A stretch of 64,000 nucleotides of DNA from Xylaria sp. FL1777. Its lineage: Eukaryota > Ascomycota > Sordariomycetes > Xylariales > Xylariaceae. The notes under the pieces are model-generated. The model did not search any database, was not told where the DNA came from, and saw nothing but the letters and a program-made list of their open reading frames with translations. Within the stretch, counting starts at the first letter, position 1. Every line of letters begins with the position of its first letter. The stretch spans positions 1-64,000 of the forward strand of contig MU400691.1 of the NCBI GenBank assembly GCA_022578965.1, in the 5' to 3' direction. Both the position numbers and the translations under genes were made by a program. Shown here one piece after another: positions 9,801 to 20,023 of this stretch.

Positions 9801-11752
9801 GTCAGTCAACAGCTTCAAGCACTGTCGGTGTCATTAGTACGAGCACAATTTCTGGAAGCACTACAACCTTCACCAATACCATCACAAATATAAACTCCGG
9901 GAGTACTACAACAGTCACGAATACGGGTACAAGCACGAATTATGTGAGCGTTACAACCCTCACTATTACAGACGTAATTATCAGTTCTGGGGGCACTACA
10001 ACAGTCACTGATACAGAAATAATTATCAATTCCGGGAGCACTACAACAGTTACAAACATTACGAGTACGTACTCTGGAAGCACTACAACCGTTACTGATA
10101 CGATTATCAATGAAATCTCTGGAAGCACGTCTACAGCTACTGTGACAGATACGAACTTCGGGAGCACCACAACTATTACCGATACAATCATAAATGAAGT
10201 CTCTGGTAGCACATCGACAGCAACTGCCACTGTAACAGATACGAACTTCGGAAGCACTACAACAGTTACCGATACAGTCATAAACGAAATCTCCGGCAGC
10301 ACATCAACGGTTACATTTACGAGTACGAACTCTGAAAGCACTACAACCGTTACTGATACGATTATAAATGAAATCTCTGGAAGCACATCTACAGCTACTG
10401 TGACAGATACGAACTTCGGGAGCACCACAACTGTTACCGATACAATCATAAATGAAATCTCTGGAAGCACATCAACGGCGACTGAGACTGTGACCAATAC
10501 AAACTTTGGGAGCACTACGACTGTGACTAATACGGTCATAAATAATAGCCCTACGAGCACATCAACGGTTACTGATACGCTTACGAATTTCGGAAGCACT
10601 ACAACAGTCACTGACACTGTGACGAACACTGGTTCTGGAAGCACTACAACTGTGACTGACACCGTGACAAATACTAGTTCAGGAAGCACCACAACTGTTA
10701 CTGATACTGTAACAAATACGAGTTCAGGAGAAACATCAACAGTTACTGAAACAGTAACGAACACTAGTTCTGGAAGCACGACAACCGTTACCGATACTGT
10801 TACGAACACTAGTTCTGGAACTACTGCAACGGTTACCAATACTGTGACGAACAACGGTGCTAGAAGTACTAGAACAGTTACCAACACAGTTTCTAGTAGT
10901 AACTCGGGAAGTACTACAACACTTACTGTTACAGCCACGAGAAGTAGCACCGGAAGTACTACAACAATTACCGATACAGTTATAAACACCAAGTCTGGGA
11001 GTACTACGACGGTTACTGATACGGCCACGAACAGTGGTGCCAGAAGCACCACAATATATACCAGGACTGTCACAAGAACGAAGCCCAAGACTGCAAATAC
11101 GGTCACTTCTACTAATACTTTGAGCGCAACGACTCCTGGGGAGGTGACAGCTACTACTAAAGCCACGGTCGGTTCGCGAGGCCGGACGACCATAACAAGA
11201 ACCAATACGAAGAGCAGCATAACAGCCATAACCGCCACGCCGACAGCCTCCCCCGCCAACGTGGTTGTGACGACGATTACGACGACAAGTTCTGGCTCAG
11301 GGGGCCCAACAACCATCACCACCACGAGCACAAGCACCAGCTCCGTGAGCGTGGTGACAGTCGTCGTCACCAAAATAGCTTCGAATAATAGTAACACTGG
11401 CACAAAGAGCACCACAACCAAGACAAGCAGCACTAGTACAACAGTAACCACTACCACAACAGCGCAACCATCGACGACGACGTACGCAGTCACGGGCGTG
11501 ACAACAATCACGAGCACAAGTACAGGCTCCTCAGGCGCCGTCGTCACCGTGATCACGACGAACACGTACATCTCGACAGCAACACTGACGGTTTCCGCGA
11601 CGACGACCGGGGTATCGTATGCAACCGGTCCATCATCGGGCGACGACGGGGACGACGACGACGACGACGCCGCCGCCGGGCTCTTAAGGGTGCCTCACAG
11701 ACTCTTATTGGGAGCATGTGCCCTGGCTATCATCGGCCTGGGATACATCTGA
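6842..11752 (+). CDS. secreted Ser/Thr-repeat adhesin-like cell-wall protein
   Basis: Large multi-exon gene, roughly 1,400 residues. Phase-consistent exons: 6842-7963, 8040-8259, an unresolved piece starting at 8310 or 8322, 8469-8500, 8624-8645, 8696-8764, 8835-8867, 8958-9594, 9666-11752. The N-terminus (RMLPWLIATVTATATS) resembles a signal peptide. Exon 1 is Gly/His/Asp-rich (for example HGFGPHGFGHHGPGG near residue 44) with Thr/Ser tracts. Exon 2 holds a CKPCPIPVC motif, then Thr-rich sequence. Exon 8958-9594 has about five 22-residue repeats with STPSSTMTTS. The last exon has many GSTTTVTDTVTNTSS-type 15-residue repeats, an Asp run, and a hydrophobic tail (LLLGACALAIIGLGYI) suited to a GPI-anchor or membrane signal. 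The composition predicts a heavily O-mannosylated wall or adhesion protein. Only 8260-8468 is unresolved; two adjacent genes or a partly decayed gene remain possible. Confidence 0.7.
9265..9594 (+). repeat. 66-nt tandem repeat array (22-residue unit)
   Basis: About five in-frame units of 66 nt encode TPSSTMTTS followed by a variable Asn/Leu-Ala/Pro-Arg/Ser segment and TVTITVANS. Neighbouring copies are almost identical at DNA level (the segments around 9301-9430 repeat nearly verbatim), which indicates recent unequal exchange or slippage. The array lies within the adhesin-like gene. Confidence 0.85.
9860..11060 (+). repeat. degenerate 45-nt / 15-residue Ser-Thr repeat array
   Basis: In-frame repeats of GSTTTVTDT plus a variable end. 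The first half alternates GSTTTVTDTIINEIS with GSTSTATVTDTNF-like units. The second half (about 10570-10850) is the regular 15-residue type ending in VTNTSS. The units are more diverged than the upstream 66-nt array. Both blocks belong to the last exon of the adhesin-like gene. Confidence 0.85.
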
Positions 11753-13392
11753 TTCTGATTCGACCTTCGTCTCCCTCTACCTCCCTTCTGAAATGGAGAA
11801 TACGAAAAGATATGGACGTCGAGCACATTCATGCATCTACCCATGCCACCACTATCCCTTCACAATTGATTCATTAGTCCTTGCATTTAGTTCTTCTTGT
11901 TTCTTCAGCTCGGAAAGAATGATTACGATAATATCAGCATGAGTTCCGATTTGAAGACGACGCGACACGGCTTCTCGGCAGATTGGGCAAATGGTGTAAG
12001 AGATCACATCGCATATGAACAATTGTTGGGAGTAGAAGAGCTATGCCGCTTTATCCTTCTCTACACCATCTAATACCGGTATGTCCCATAATTCCCTTCA
12101 CTATCTGCTGTTCGCTCCGGGGGTTAGAATGGCAGTGTGCTGGTCTGAAATATTGGGAACATGACTTTGGGCTTGGCGAAAGAACCACAGTACACATGGG
12201 TGTACTGCTGGGGGAATCTAATTGAGTATGTATATAGCATAATATTGTTTGCTTAGGTACGTGATTATATGGAAATTTATATGAAAGGTTACCTCAATTT
12301 TCTCCTACGAAGAAATACCTACTAATCTGTAATTAACTACAGTAAATAGGTGCCTACAATTAAGCTAGAACCCTGGACCCAGCAACCTGCAGCCCATATC
12401 ACCTACCGACACTATGTAATACGGTATTTATTTACTGACCAAAGGTAAGCCGGCTCGTTGCCTAGGAGATTTCAATTCCGCATCTACCTATACTAGTACC
12501 GATATAATTACTTATCAAGATATACTAGGTAGCATCTGTTGACAATTACTTACCATATCCGGTACGAAATACTGAACGACCATCCCCGCGCCCAAAGATT
12601 GATGCCATTACCTATACCGGATAAGCGCGCACTATAGAACCCGGTCTGACCGGCGAAAGATAAGACTTTGAGATGCCTGCCTATTCGAGAAATGGTGATC
12701 CGCAGGGTCGCTCTCCCGGTCTGACAAGGATCTCCCCGGCAATAACGCCATGGACATGGTATACTACGTATGTAGTATAGTCTGCTACTGAGTAAGTTGG
12801 TTTTTTTTTCTTCTTTGGAGAAAGCAGGGTTAGATTGACTATGATCGGCATACATGTAGACCGACGAGATAACAACGGAACGCTTGCTTTCATAACACTA
12901 TGAATGATATTCTCAGATCTACTATGTAGAACTGAAATACGCTACAGTAGGTACATGTATACAGGGAAGAGCGAGATGCAATCCATCGGGAACAGCTTCT
13001 CGAGTTGCACTTATTGGTGCTCCTATTGCGATAATAGACGCATACAGTGCAGTCGAGACCAATACGAAAAACACGAAGGGACGATCAGTACTCATACGTA
13101 GGATACCTACACACCTTAGTACACATACTTATGTATGAGTTGGACCGGGGTCCAGTTCGACATCCAGGGTCCTTGGTTGGGGAATAAGTATCTCTTTACT
13201 GTACACGGCATATTGCGTATGTAGCTCTGGTTATTTATAACGATAGAGGGCATCTCCATGACTCAATTGGTTTCTTTCCCCCTCTCTTTTTTTCTTTTTA
13301 TTCGTTTCCCCTTTAAGCAATCTACGCGAGATAGATCGCTAGGGTCGTGAATAGCCAGCCAGCCAGCCAGCCCCAATAGCTAGCTCACCACA
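11753..13392. other. intergenic, no gene seen
   Basis: About 1.6 kb between the adhesin-like gene and the carboxypeptidase. Short open frames on both strands lack family features. The last 150 nt have a pyrimidine-rich tract (13270-13310) and an (AGCC)n stretch (13354-13371, about four units) just before the carboxypeptidase ATG, which fits its promoter and leader. Confidence 0.5.
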
Positions 13393-15543
13393 ATGGCTTC
13401 GTTCGCGCGTAGCTTCCTCGCCCTCGCGGCGACGGTGGCCTTGACGACAATAGACCCGGCGCAAGCACAGTTCGTCAAGCCGCCCACGGACCTGAAGCGC
13501 GTGATCGGGTACTACGACATCCCCGTGCGCTACAAGGAGGTCCCTACCGGCATCTGCGAGCTCGACCCGAACGTGAAGAGCTACTCCGGGTATGCGGACG
13601 TGGGAGAGAACCAGCACATATTCTTCTGGTTCTTCGAGGCGCGGCAGCAGGACCCGACGGAGGCGCCGTTGACGGTCTGGATCAACGGCGGGCCGGGCTC
13701 GAGCTCCATGATCGGCCTGTTCGAGGAGCTGGGGCCCTGCCGCGTTGACCCCGAGGGCAAGGTCTTCAGCAACCCGTACTCGTGGTCCAACGTCAGCAAC
13801 ATGCTGTTCATCGACCAGCCGAGCCAGGTCGGCTTTTCCTACTCGTACCCCGTCCCCGCATACACCACCAACAGCGGCGTCGTCGTCCTCCCGGATACCG
13901 TCTGCCCGGACTATGCGCCCAAGGGATCCTGTGGCACGTACGCGTACCCGAACATCTCGCTGACAGCCGACTCGACGCCTGCCGCGGCCCCGGCCTTCTG
14001 GAAGACGCTGCAGGGCTTCATGGGTGCTTTCCCGCAGTACTCGCGAAACGGGTTTCACTTCGCGACAGAGAGTTATGGGGGCCATTACGGTCCCATCTTC
14101 AACAAGTATATTGTAGACCAGAACGCAAATCTCCCTCGCGGCGCTAAGAAGATTCAACTGGAGACGGTGTTGATTGGGAATGGATGGTGAGTGGAAGAAG
14201 ATATCCAGGTTCTAAAACGCCCAACCGTTAAACCCAGTTTTTCAAAATTCGTTACGGAGGGCAAAAAACAGGGCCTAGAATGCTAACCCCTTTCTCACCA
14301 AAGGTACGATCCTATGGTCCAGTATCAAGCATGTAAGTTCTTCTCCATCCAAGGATCTTCCAGCGGTGCCTACACGACAATTCCGTTCTCGCGCCCTTCC
14401 ATACAACACAACCCCTTAACCCCAAATGACCGACTTACATCTGACATCAAAAAGACTACAACTTTACCGTTTACCCCGGGAACACGTACGACTACGCACC
14501 ATTCGACGAGTCGAACGCGAACATGTTCTTCAATAACCTATACGGGAAGGGCAACTGTCTCGACCGGCTGCAGGACTGCAAGAACACGGGCGACAACGCA
14601 GTGGTAAGTAACGGGGGGACACCGCTCCCCCAATCTCCCCTCCTATCCTTCTTCATCCGTGAATCAAACAATAACAATAATAATAACAACAACAACAACA
14701 ACAACAACAACACGAGAACCACCTACTAACTCGCCCCCGCAACAACAGTGCAAAGTAGCCGACAATTTTTGCGCGTACATGGTAGAGTCAGTCTACGACG
14801 ACGTGCTAGGTCGCGACGAGTACGACGTGCGCGAGCTGGTGCCGGACCCGTTCCCCTACGGCTTCTACACGGACTACCTGAACACGGCGGGCGTGCAGGC
14901 GGCGATCGGGGCGTACACGAACTTCTCGAGCAACGGGGCGGTGGGCGACGCCTTCGACAGCACGGGGGACGACGGGCGGGAGATCGGGACGCTGGCGGCG
15001 CTGCGGGAGCTGGTGGCCGCGGGCGTCACCGTGGCCCTGTACGCGGGCGACGCCGACTACAACTGCAACTGGCTGGGCAGCGAGGTGGTGGCGGCGGCGG
15101 TCGGCGGCAGCGGCTACGCGCGCGCGGGCTACGCCGACGTGCGCACGAGCGACGCCGTCGTCCACGGCCAGACGAGGCAGAGCGGCCGCTTCTCCTTCAC
15201 GCGCATCTACGAGTCCGGGCACGAGGTGCCCTTCTACCAGCCGCTGGCGTCGCTCGAGTTCTTCGCGCGCGCCATCGCGGGGCTCGACATCGAGACGGGC
15301 CGTCGCGTCGTCGGCGCCGGCGGCGCGTACCGCACGGGCGGCCCCGCCGTCAGCTCCTACCGCGAGGGCAACGGCACCGTGCAGTTCGCCGTGACGCCCG
15401 CGAACCTCACCTACGACACCGTCACCAACAAGCCCGGCGCGCCCTGGCCGAGCGAGCAGGCGGCCTTGGTGAAGAGGAGCTTCCGCGGCCCCAGGGGCGT
15501 CGGGGCTCGTCCTCGCTCGCAGTCCCGCTTTCGGTTTCGGTAG
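13393..15543 (+). CDS. secreted serine carboxypeptidase (peptidase family S10)
   Basis: Four exons, 13393-14186, 14304-14332, 14455-14603 and 14749-15543, give 588 residues with phase kept at each junction. Residues 1-25 form a signal peptide ending AQAQ. S10 hallmarks: WINGGPGSSSM (97-106), the nucleophile Ser227 in ATESYGG (Thr replaces the usual Gly before Glu), the aspartate in LYAGDADYNCNW, and the histidine in YESGHEVPFYQP. These build the Ser-Asp-His triad that removes C-terminal residues from peptides, presumably outside the cell or in an acidic compartment. The 29-nt exon 2 restores the conserved WYDPMVQYQA stretch. Exon 4 is extremely G/C-rich while exon 1 and the flanks are not. 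The third intron contains an (AAC)n microsatellite. The gene is convergent with the aminopeptidase gene downstream. Confidence 0.93.
14668..14712 (+). repeat. (AAT/AAC)n microsatellite in carboxypeptidase intron 3
   Basis: AATAAC units pass into a pure AAC run inside the intron at 14604-14748. In one frame it extends an open frame artificially (poly-Thr), which must not be counted as coding. Confidence 0.85.
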
Positions 15544-16010
15544 ATGGTGGTATGGTGGTATGGTGGGTGATGATTAATCTCGGTTGCTATAGCTCGATTA
15601 TGGGCGAGCGGATGGAAACGTTAAAAAAAAGGGAGAGAGAGATTTATGGGAGACGGTTATGATAAATGACAAAGATGAAGAAATGGATACCAAAAAAAAA
15701 AAGACAAAAACAAAGTCAAATAGTGGTAATGATTATATGGTACTTAATATCCTTATGACTGTGTTTATGCCGTCATTACGATACAGACCGGGCGTTGTTG
15801 TTGGTACCTTGAACCTAATCTTAAAAAATCTGGCTTGTGACGTATGGTTGGTTATTTAATCACGTCTCCCCAAATTGAACGAGGCATCTTGTTTTAGATT
15901 GATTACCCGTGGAGTAGATTTGCTTTCACAGCTATCTCTGTTGTCCTCATAAGACAGATATATACATGAAGAGGATTCTACGAGGTTATCACATCACTAG
16001 TGCTTCAAAT
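15544..16010. other. 3' region between two convergent genes
   Basis: About 470 nt hold the 3' untranslated regions of the carboxypeptidase (plus) and the aminopeptidase (minus). It includes A-rich stretches (15621-15720). No gene seen. Confidence 0.6.
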
Positions 16011-17965
16011 TTAGCTGCCAAGAATGATCTTTTCCATCTCATCGGGATCTTTGACTGCCGTTGTCAGGTTAATGAAGCCATCTTTCGTAACCAAGACGTT
16101 ATCCTCGATTCTAAAGGGTTGTTAACATCGCAGCTTCATTCATGTCAATGAAGATGAGGGCTGAAAAACTCACCTCACACCACCAACGTCCCAGTAGTTG
16201 TTGAGAACGCTCTCATCGATATACTTGGAATGCTTAGGGTCCTTGAGATACGGGGCAATGATGAACTCGCAGAAGTAAATCTGTCTTCCGGTCAGCACTA
16301 TCAGATCCCTTGTCAACATAGTATTCTGGAGTCACATACGCCAGGCTCTACAGTGATGACGCTACCCGCCGGCAAGTTTCTTCTAACTCGCAGATATTTG
16401 AATAAAGGATCGGGATCTGAGTAATTTGGGTGGCCGCCGGTGTCATGTGTGTCCATGCCTAGATAATGACCCAGCCCGTGTGGTAGGAACGCTGTGCTGG
16501 TTCGGGCTTCGAGAATCTCTTTGCGGTTCCCTTTCAAGATGCCAAGAGATAGTAGACCATCGATGGCAATCTCGTGTGCTCGCACGTGGACGTCATCCCA
16601 CCAGACACCCTCTTTTAGCATGGCAATGCAGTCATTCTGCATCTGTAGGACGATTTCGTAGATAGCTCGTGACTTCTCAGTGAAGCGACCCGATATTGGG
16701 AATGTTCTTGTCTGTTTGCTATATTAGTGCTCTGTAGATTATGTGCGTCTCTAAAGTTTTGGATGTGACTATTTTAAAAGAGGTGCCTTACGATATCCGC
16801 GGCATATGTGTTCCATTCGGCACCAGCGTCGAGAAGCAACAAGTCTTTGCCAGGCAGTTCCTTGTTATTGTGAACGTAATGAAGCGTGGCGGCTGATCTG
16901 CCGCTAGCCACGATACTCGGATAGGCCTGCTTCTTAGCACCTTGCCGCATACAATTGCCAATGAACACACCCTCCAGCTCATACTCGTTCTGAGCCTTGC
17001 GCACACTCTCTAGAACAGACTTGTGAGCAGCGCTGCTGATCTGATTGGCCTTCTTAATAAGGGCAATCTCAAAGTCATCCTTCACGACACGGCATTCGTC
17101 GATGGCCTCGGCAAGGACGGAGAAGTCTTTATTGCCAAACTCGAGAAAGGTGACGCTGTTGGAAACGCGCTCGGCAATGGCAAAGACGGTGGACTTGGGG
17201 TTGACGCCGCCTAACCGCGCCAACATGGGGTTTAGCTCGGTGGTAGGTAGAACGGCATCGACGTCGTACTTGGCCAGGGCCTCTTCGATAGACAGGGGGA
17301 AACCAGACCAAATAACGCTCTCGGGATCGACCGGTGGGATGAAGAGGGTGGATGTAGAGGTCTCAATGTCGTAGATGAAGGCGCAATCGGCGACATCGAC
17401 ACCCGTCAGGTACATGAAATGTCTCCGTTGCCTGTGGTACGATTAGAAAGGCTCTCGAGTTTACCATCTTCAGCGGTCGGAGCGAAGAAGACACAACGCA
17501 CCTGAAGGGAACCGGTTCATCACTGTCCTCGAGGAGATGGTCGGATCGCCCCTCGAGAAACAGGACGCCCGTAGCATCGGGAACCTTGGATCGGATGTAC
17601 TCGACTACACGCTTGGCATGCGCTTTGGCGGGATACTTGCCCTTTAGGACAGCCTCGACGTCGATGTCGGCCATGGTCGCTACAGCTACGCTTCTTGGGG
17701 GAGCGGTGGCGGTGGTGAGGCGGCGAGGACAGAAACGCGAGGTAGAGATGGATGATGAGGGCGGGGTAGCTGGAGAAACCGAAGAAACCGATACCGATGC
17801 CGAATTGGAATTGAGGGAGCTCGTCGTGGCTTTGTGTAGCGTGGCGCTATATCGCGACGAGATTCGGCCTCGCAGGTGGATCGCTGGTCTGGTCGACTGG
17901 AAGACGGAAATGGTACCTCTACAGAGTCCGAAGCTGCTCCTGTTGAGAATAGCCGTAGGCGACAT
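16011..17965 (-). CDS. pepP: Xaa-Pro aminopeptidase, M24B (pepP type)
   Basis: Five exons in transcription order: 17965-17502, 17431-16792, 16711-16340, 16280-16174, 16110-16011. The product removes N-terminal residues that precede proline. Dinuclear metal ligands are visible: Asp in LLLDAGAEW, Asp in YAADITRTF, His in [10 protein letters not shown], Glu in ITVEPG and Glu in RIEDNVLV. From the ATG at 17674 ([10 protein letters not shown], good context) the protein is 463 residues, the usual length for fungal pepP. An in-frame ATG at 17965 (or 17995) adds about 97 residues rich in Ser and Arg with almost no acidic residues until the core, which resembles a mitochondrial presequence. I give the long form and regard the 17674 start as at least equally likely. 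The exact length in threes and unbroken conservation support all four introns. Confidence 0.92.
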
Positions 17966-17995
17966 CTGAGACAGTCCACCTACATGTCCCGGCAC

Positions 17996-18880
17996 CCCAT
18001 ATTCAGCCTATAGGAGTATAGGATGCGCTCGTTAACATGTACATGTAGAGCCGACGGTTTGATGCGGATTTGTTCGGTTGAACACGTCCCATCTACCCCG
18101 CTATGGAGGCTAACAGCCACCCAACTTAACTTACGTCAGTGGTCCACAATGCCTAATAACGCTTATCCAGATTAAGCAGGTACCTACCGTATGCGTACAT
18201 GTACAGATATGTAGGTAGATAGATACATACCTACTTGGGTAACTGCTCATGTGGTGTACAGGTGTACATCCAGCGTAATATGATATCTAGGTCAATGGTA
18301 AAGCGACGCCTTGCTAATTAATAAACTATGGAGATGAACTAAGTGAACTGTAATATTGAAAGAAAGCACATGAATTTAGACCATTAGAAATTGTACAGAT
18401 ATACTTCAGCTTCGAATTAGATAAGGGGTATCATATGACTAACGCACTGCAATGAATAACCATAACACAGGTATTGCTCTGAGTCCCACAGAATACCACG
18501 CTCCCCTCTATTATATATCACCCATTGCAATGCAGGTAGGTATCTTAACACCTCTCTTTCGTCGAGCGTTTGTGCGACAACCTCTGCTGCTTATCCCGTA
18601 ACACCTTGCATGTCTTGTCGTCTTTCGATCAACCCTAAGTTCTCAAGTTGAGTCGACGACGGTATGAGCCTCGTTACCTTTACTATACTGCTTCCGGGAT
18701 TAGGCCGTGGAGAACGCCCGTTATTGTCTGCCAAATGTGAAGATCGTCTCTCTTCTGAGAGCGGATGGCCTCATAAATCAAACCATAGGTTGTCCACATT
18801 TGCTCCTCCTTTTTGAAGGTCCGGCGCGAGGCGGCTCGAACTGTAGTTTCCACGAGTTATTAACCCCCAGGAACATGGTC
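17996..18880. other. intergenic between aminopeptidase start and cyclin end
   Basis: About 0.9 kb upstream of the aminopeptidase gene and downstream of the cyclin gene, both on the minus strand. The part at 18175-18240 is dense in TACCTA/TAGGTA motifs. No gene seen. Confidence 0.55.
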
Positions 18881-20023
18881 TTAGTTCTTCTTGCGCCGCA
18901 CGTCAAGTTTCAAGTTCGGCAGCGTCCCATCGCTGCCTATGCCCGATCCAGAACTGCTAAGATTGGTATTCTGTTTCAACATCTCCCAGTGTTTCCTTAG
19001 TGTTTCCTCGCCTACCACCAGCTCAAACCCCGCTAGGAAGCAGAAACTAATCTCCAGCCTGGCTAACTCAACTTCGCTGACGCCGCCAACCTTAGCAATC
19101 TTGGCATGTGGGTAACTGAGATCTTCCAGCGCCTTCATAGCCACCCTCAGACCCGCGAGCAGTAGCCTATGGCAGTTCCTTCTTGTCACAGGAATGGCGC
19201 GTTCCTCGACTGCCAGTCGGAATATGTAGAGTGACGTCGCTAGATAGACGGCCGTCGACATGGGACAGAATCGATGGATGCGCTGGAGGTAATTTTCGAT
19301 GCTAATGGGTGGAGGCGCCTTGCTGAAGAACTTACGTGTAATCGCACTGTGTTGTAGGTTCAGAGGCTGCGAGTTTTCGCCAATGACGATATACGGCTGG
19401 GGCGGAGCAGGTGGCAGCGGAGGAGTAGGTGGGTGTCGGAGGCGCACGCCATCGACGGGCTGATATCGCGCATCGAAGAAGCTCTGGTGACCCTGTCCTT
19501 TAGGTCGAAGCAGACTGGTAGATTGTTGCTGGAGGTAGAGGTTCCTCTCGGAATGCGATCGGGCAATGGCAGCCTTCTCTTGTTGCATACCACTCATGTT
19601 GGGCACAGGAGGGCTAGTAGGAGGGGGTGTCGGCGGGATATCACCCGTGACACGAACCAAGGATTCGATGCCGGCACAGAGCAGTTTCAGGGCGGTGGCG
19701 GGCTGTAGCTTAAACAGATCGGCCGACGGAGCATCCGTCGAGATACCATGAAGTGGTGGAGGCGTTCGCGCCTGCGTGATCAGGTTCGGGTCTGTCGACG
19801 GAATAGGTCGGGGCGGTGGTACAGCTGGTATAGTATTTGAAGCTTCTCTCTTGGTCTGGGTAGCATCCTGCTCATTCTCATCGCCATCGAGCGTCATTGT
19901 CTCGTCCCTCGTCCCTCGTCTCTCGGCTTCTGCTTTAATTTTTTCCCTCTGTTTTTGTCGAGCCTTTGTGGGCCGAGGTCCACGAACCTTCGCACGGGTA
20001 GTAGTGTACAAATGGCGCTCCAC
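18881..20023 (-). CDS. Pho80/Pcl-type cyclin (CDK regulatory subunit)
   Basis: Single exon, 380 residues. The N-terminal 230 residues are low-complexity: a basic, Lys/Arg-rich first 40 residues, then proline-rich tracts (PPTPPPTSPPVP). The cyclin box covers about 240-355: APPPISIENYLQRIHRFCP, an AVYLATSLYIFRL helix, RNCHRLLLAGLRVAMKALED, and KVGGVSEVELARLEISFCFL. The KVGG(V/I)S..EL..LE signature is typical of Pho80-like and Pcl cyclins, which pair with a Pho85-type kinase. Partner and pathway (phosphate, glycogen or polarity) cannot be assigned from sequence alone. The first in-frame ATG is used; Met43 is an alternative start. Confidence 0.85.
   Translation of the reverse strand: MERHLYTTTRAKVRGPRPTKARQKQREKIKAEAERRGTRDETMTLDGDENEQDATQTKREASNTIPAVPPPRPIPSTDPNLITQARTPPPLHGISTDAPSADLFKLQPATALKLLCAGIESLVRVTGDIPPTPPPTSPPVPNMSGMQQEKAAIARSHSERNLYLQQQSTSLLRPKGQGHQSFFDARYQPVDGVRLRHPPTPPLPPAPPQPYIVIGENSQPLNLQHSAITRKFFSKAPPPISIENYLQRIHRFCPMSTAVYLATSLYIFRLAVEERAIPVTRRNCHRLLLAGLRVAMKALEDLSYPHAKIAKVGGVSEVELARLEISFCFLAGFELVVGEETLRKHWEMLKQNTNLSSSGSGIGSDGTLPNLKLDVRRKKN

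Noticed and set aside
9940..11571. 543-residue minus-strand open frame opposite the Ser/Thr repeats
   Set aside because: It is the complement of Thr/Ser codon repeats and gives an endless Val/Leu string without domains. It is a composition shadow.
13354..13371. (AGCC)n before the carboxypeptidase ATG as a regulatory element
   Set aside because: Only about four units. Reported in the spacer description but too short to claim a function.
13339..14157. 272-residue minus-strand open frame
   Set aside because: Antisense to carboxypeptidase exon 1, with low-complexity Arg/Val/Asp sequence and no family features.
14748..15662. 304-residue plus-strand open frame rich in Arg/Gly
   Set aside because: Out-of-frame reading of the very G/C-rich carboxypeptidase exon 4, which holds the catalytic Asp and His in the other frame.
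17586..17969. 127-residue plus-strand open frame over the aminopeptidase start
   Set aside because: Antisense to the Ser/Arg-rich leader. No independent evidence supports a gene.
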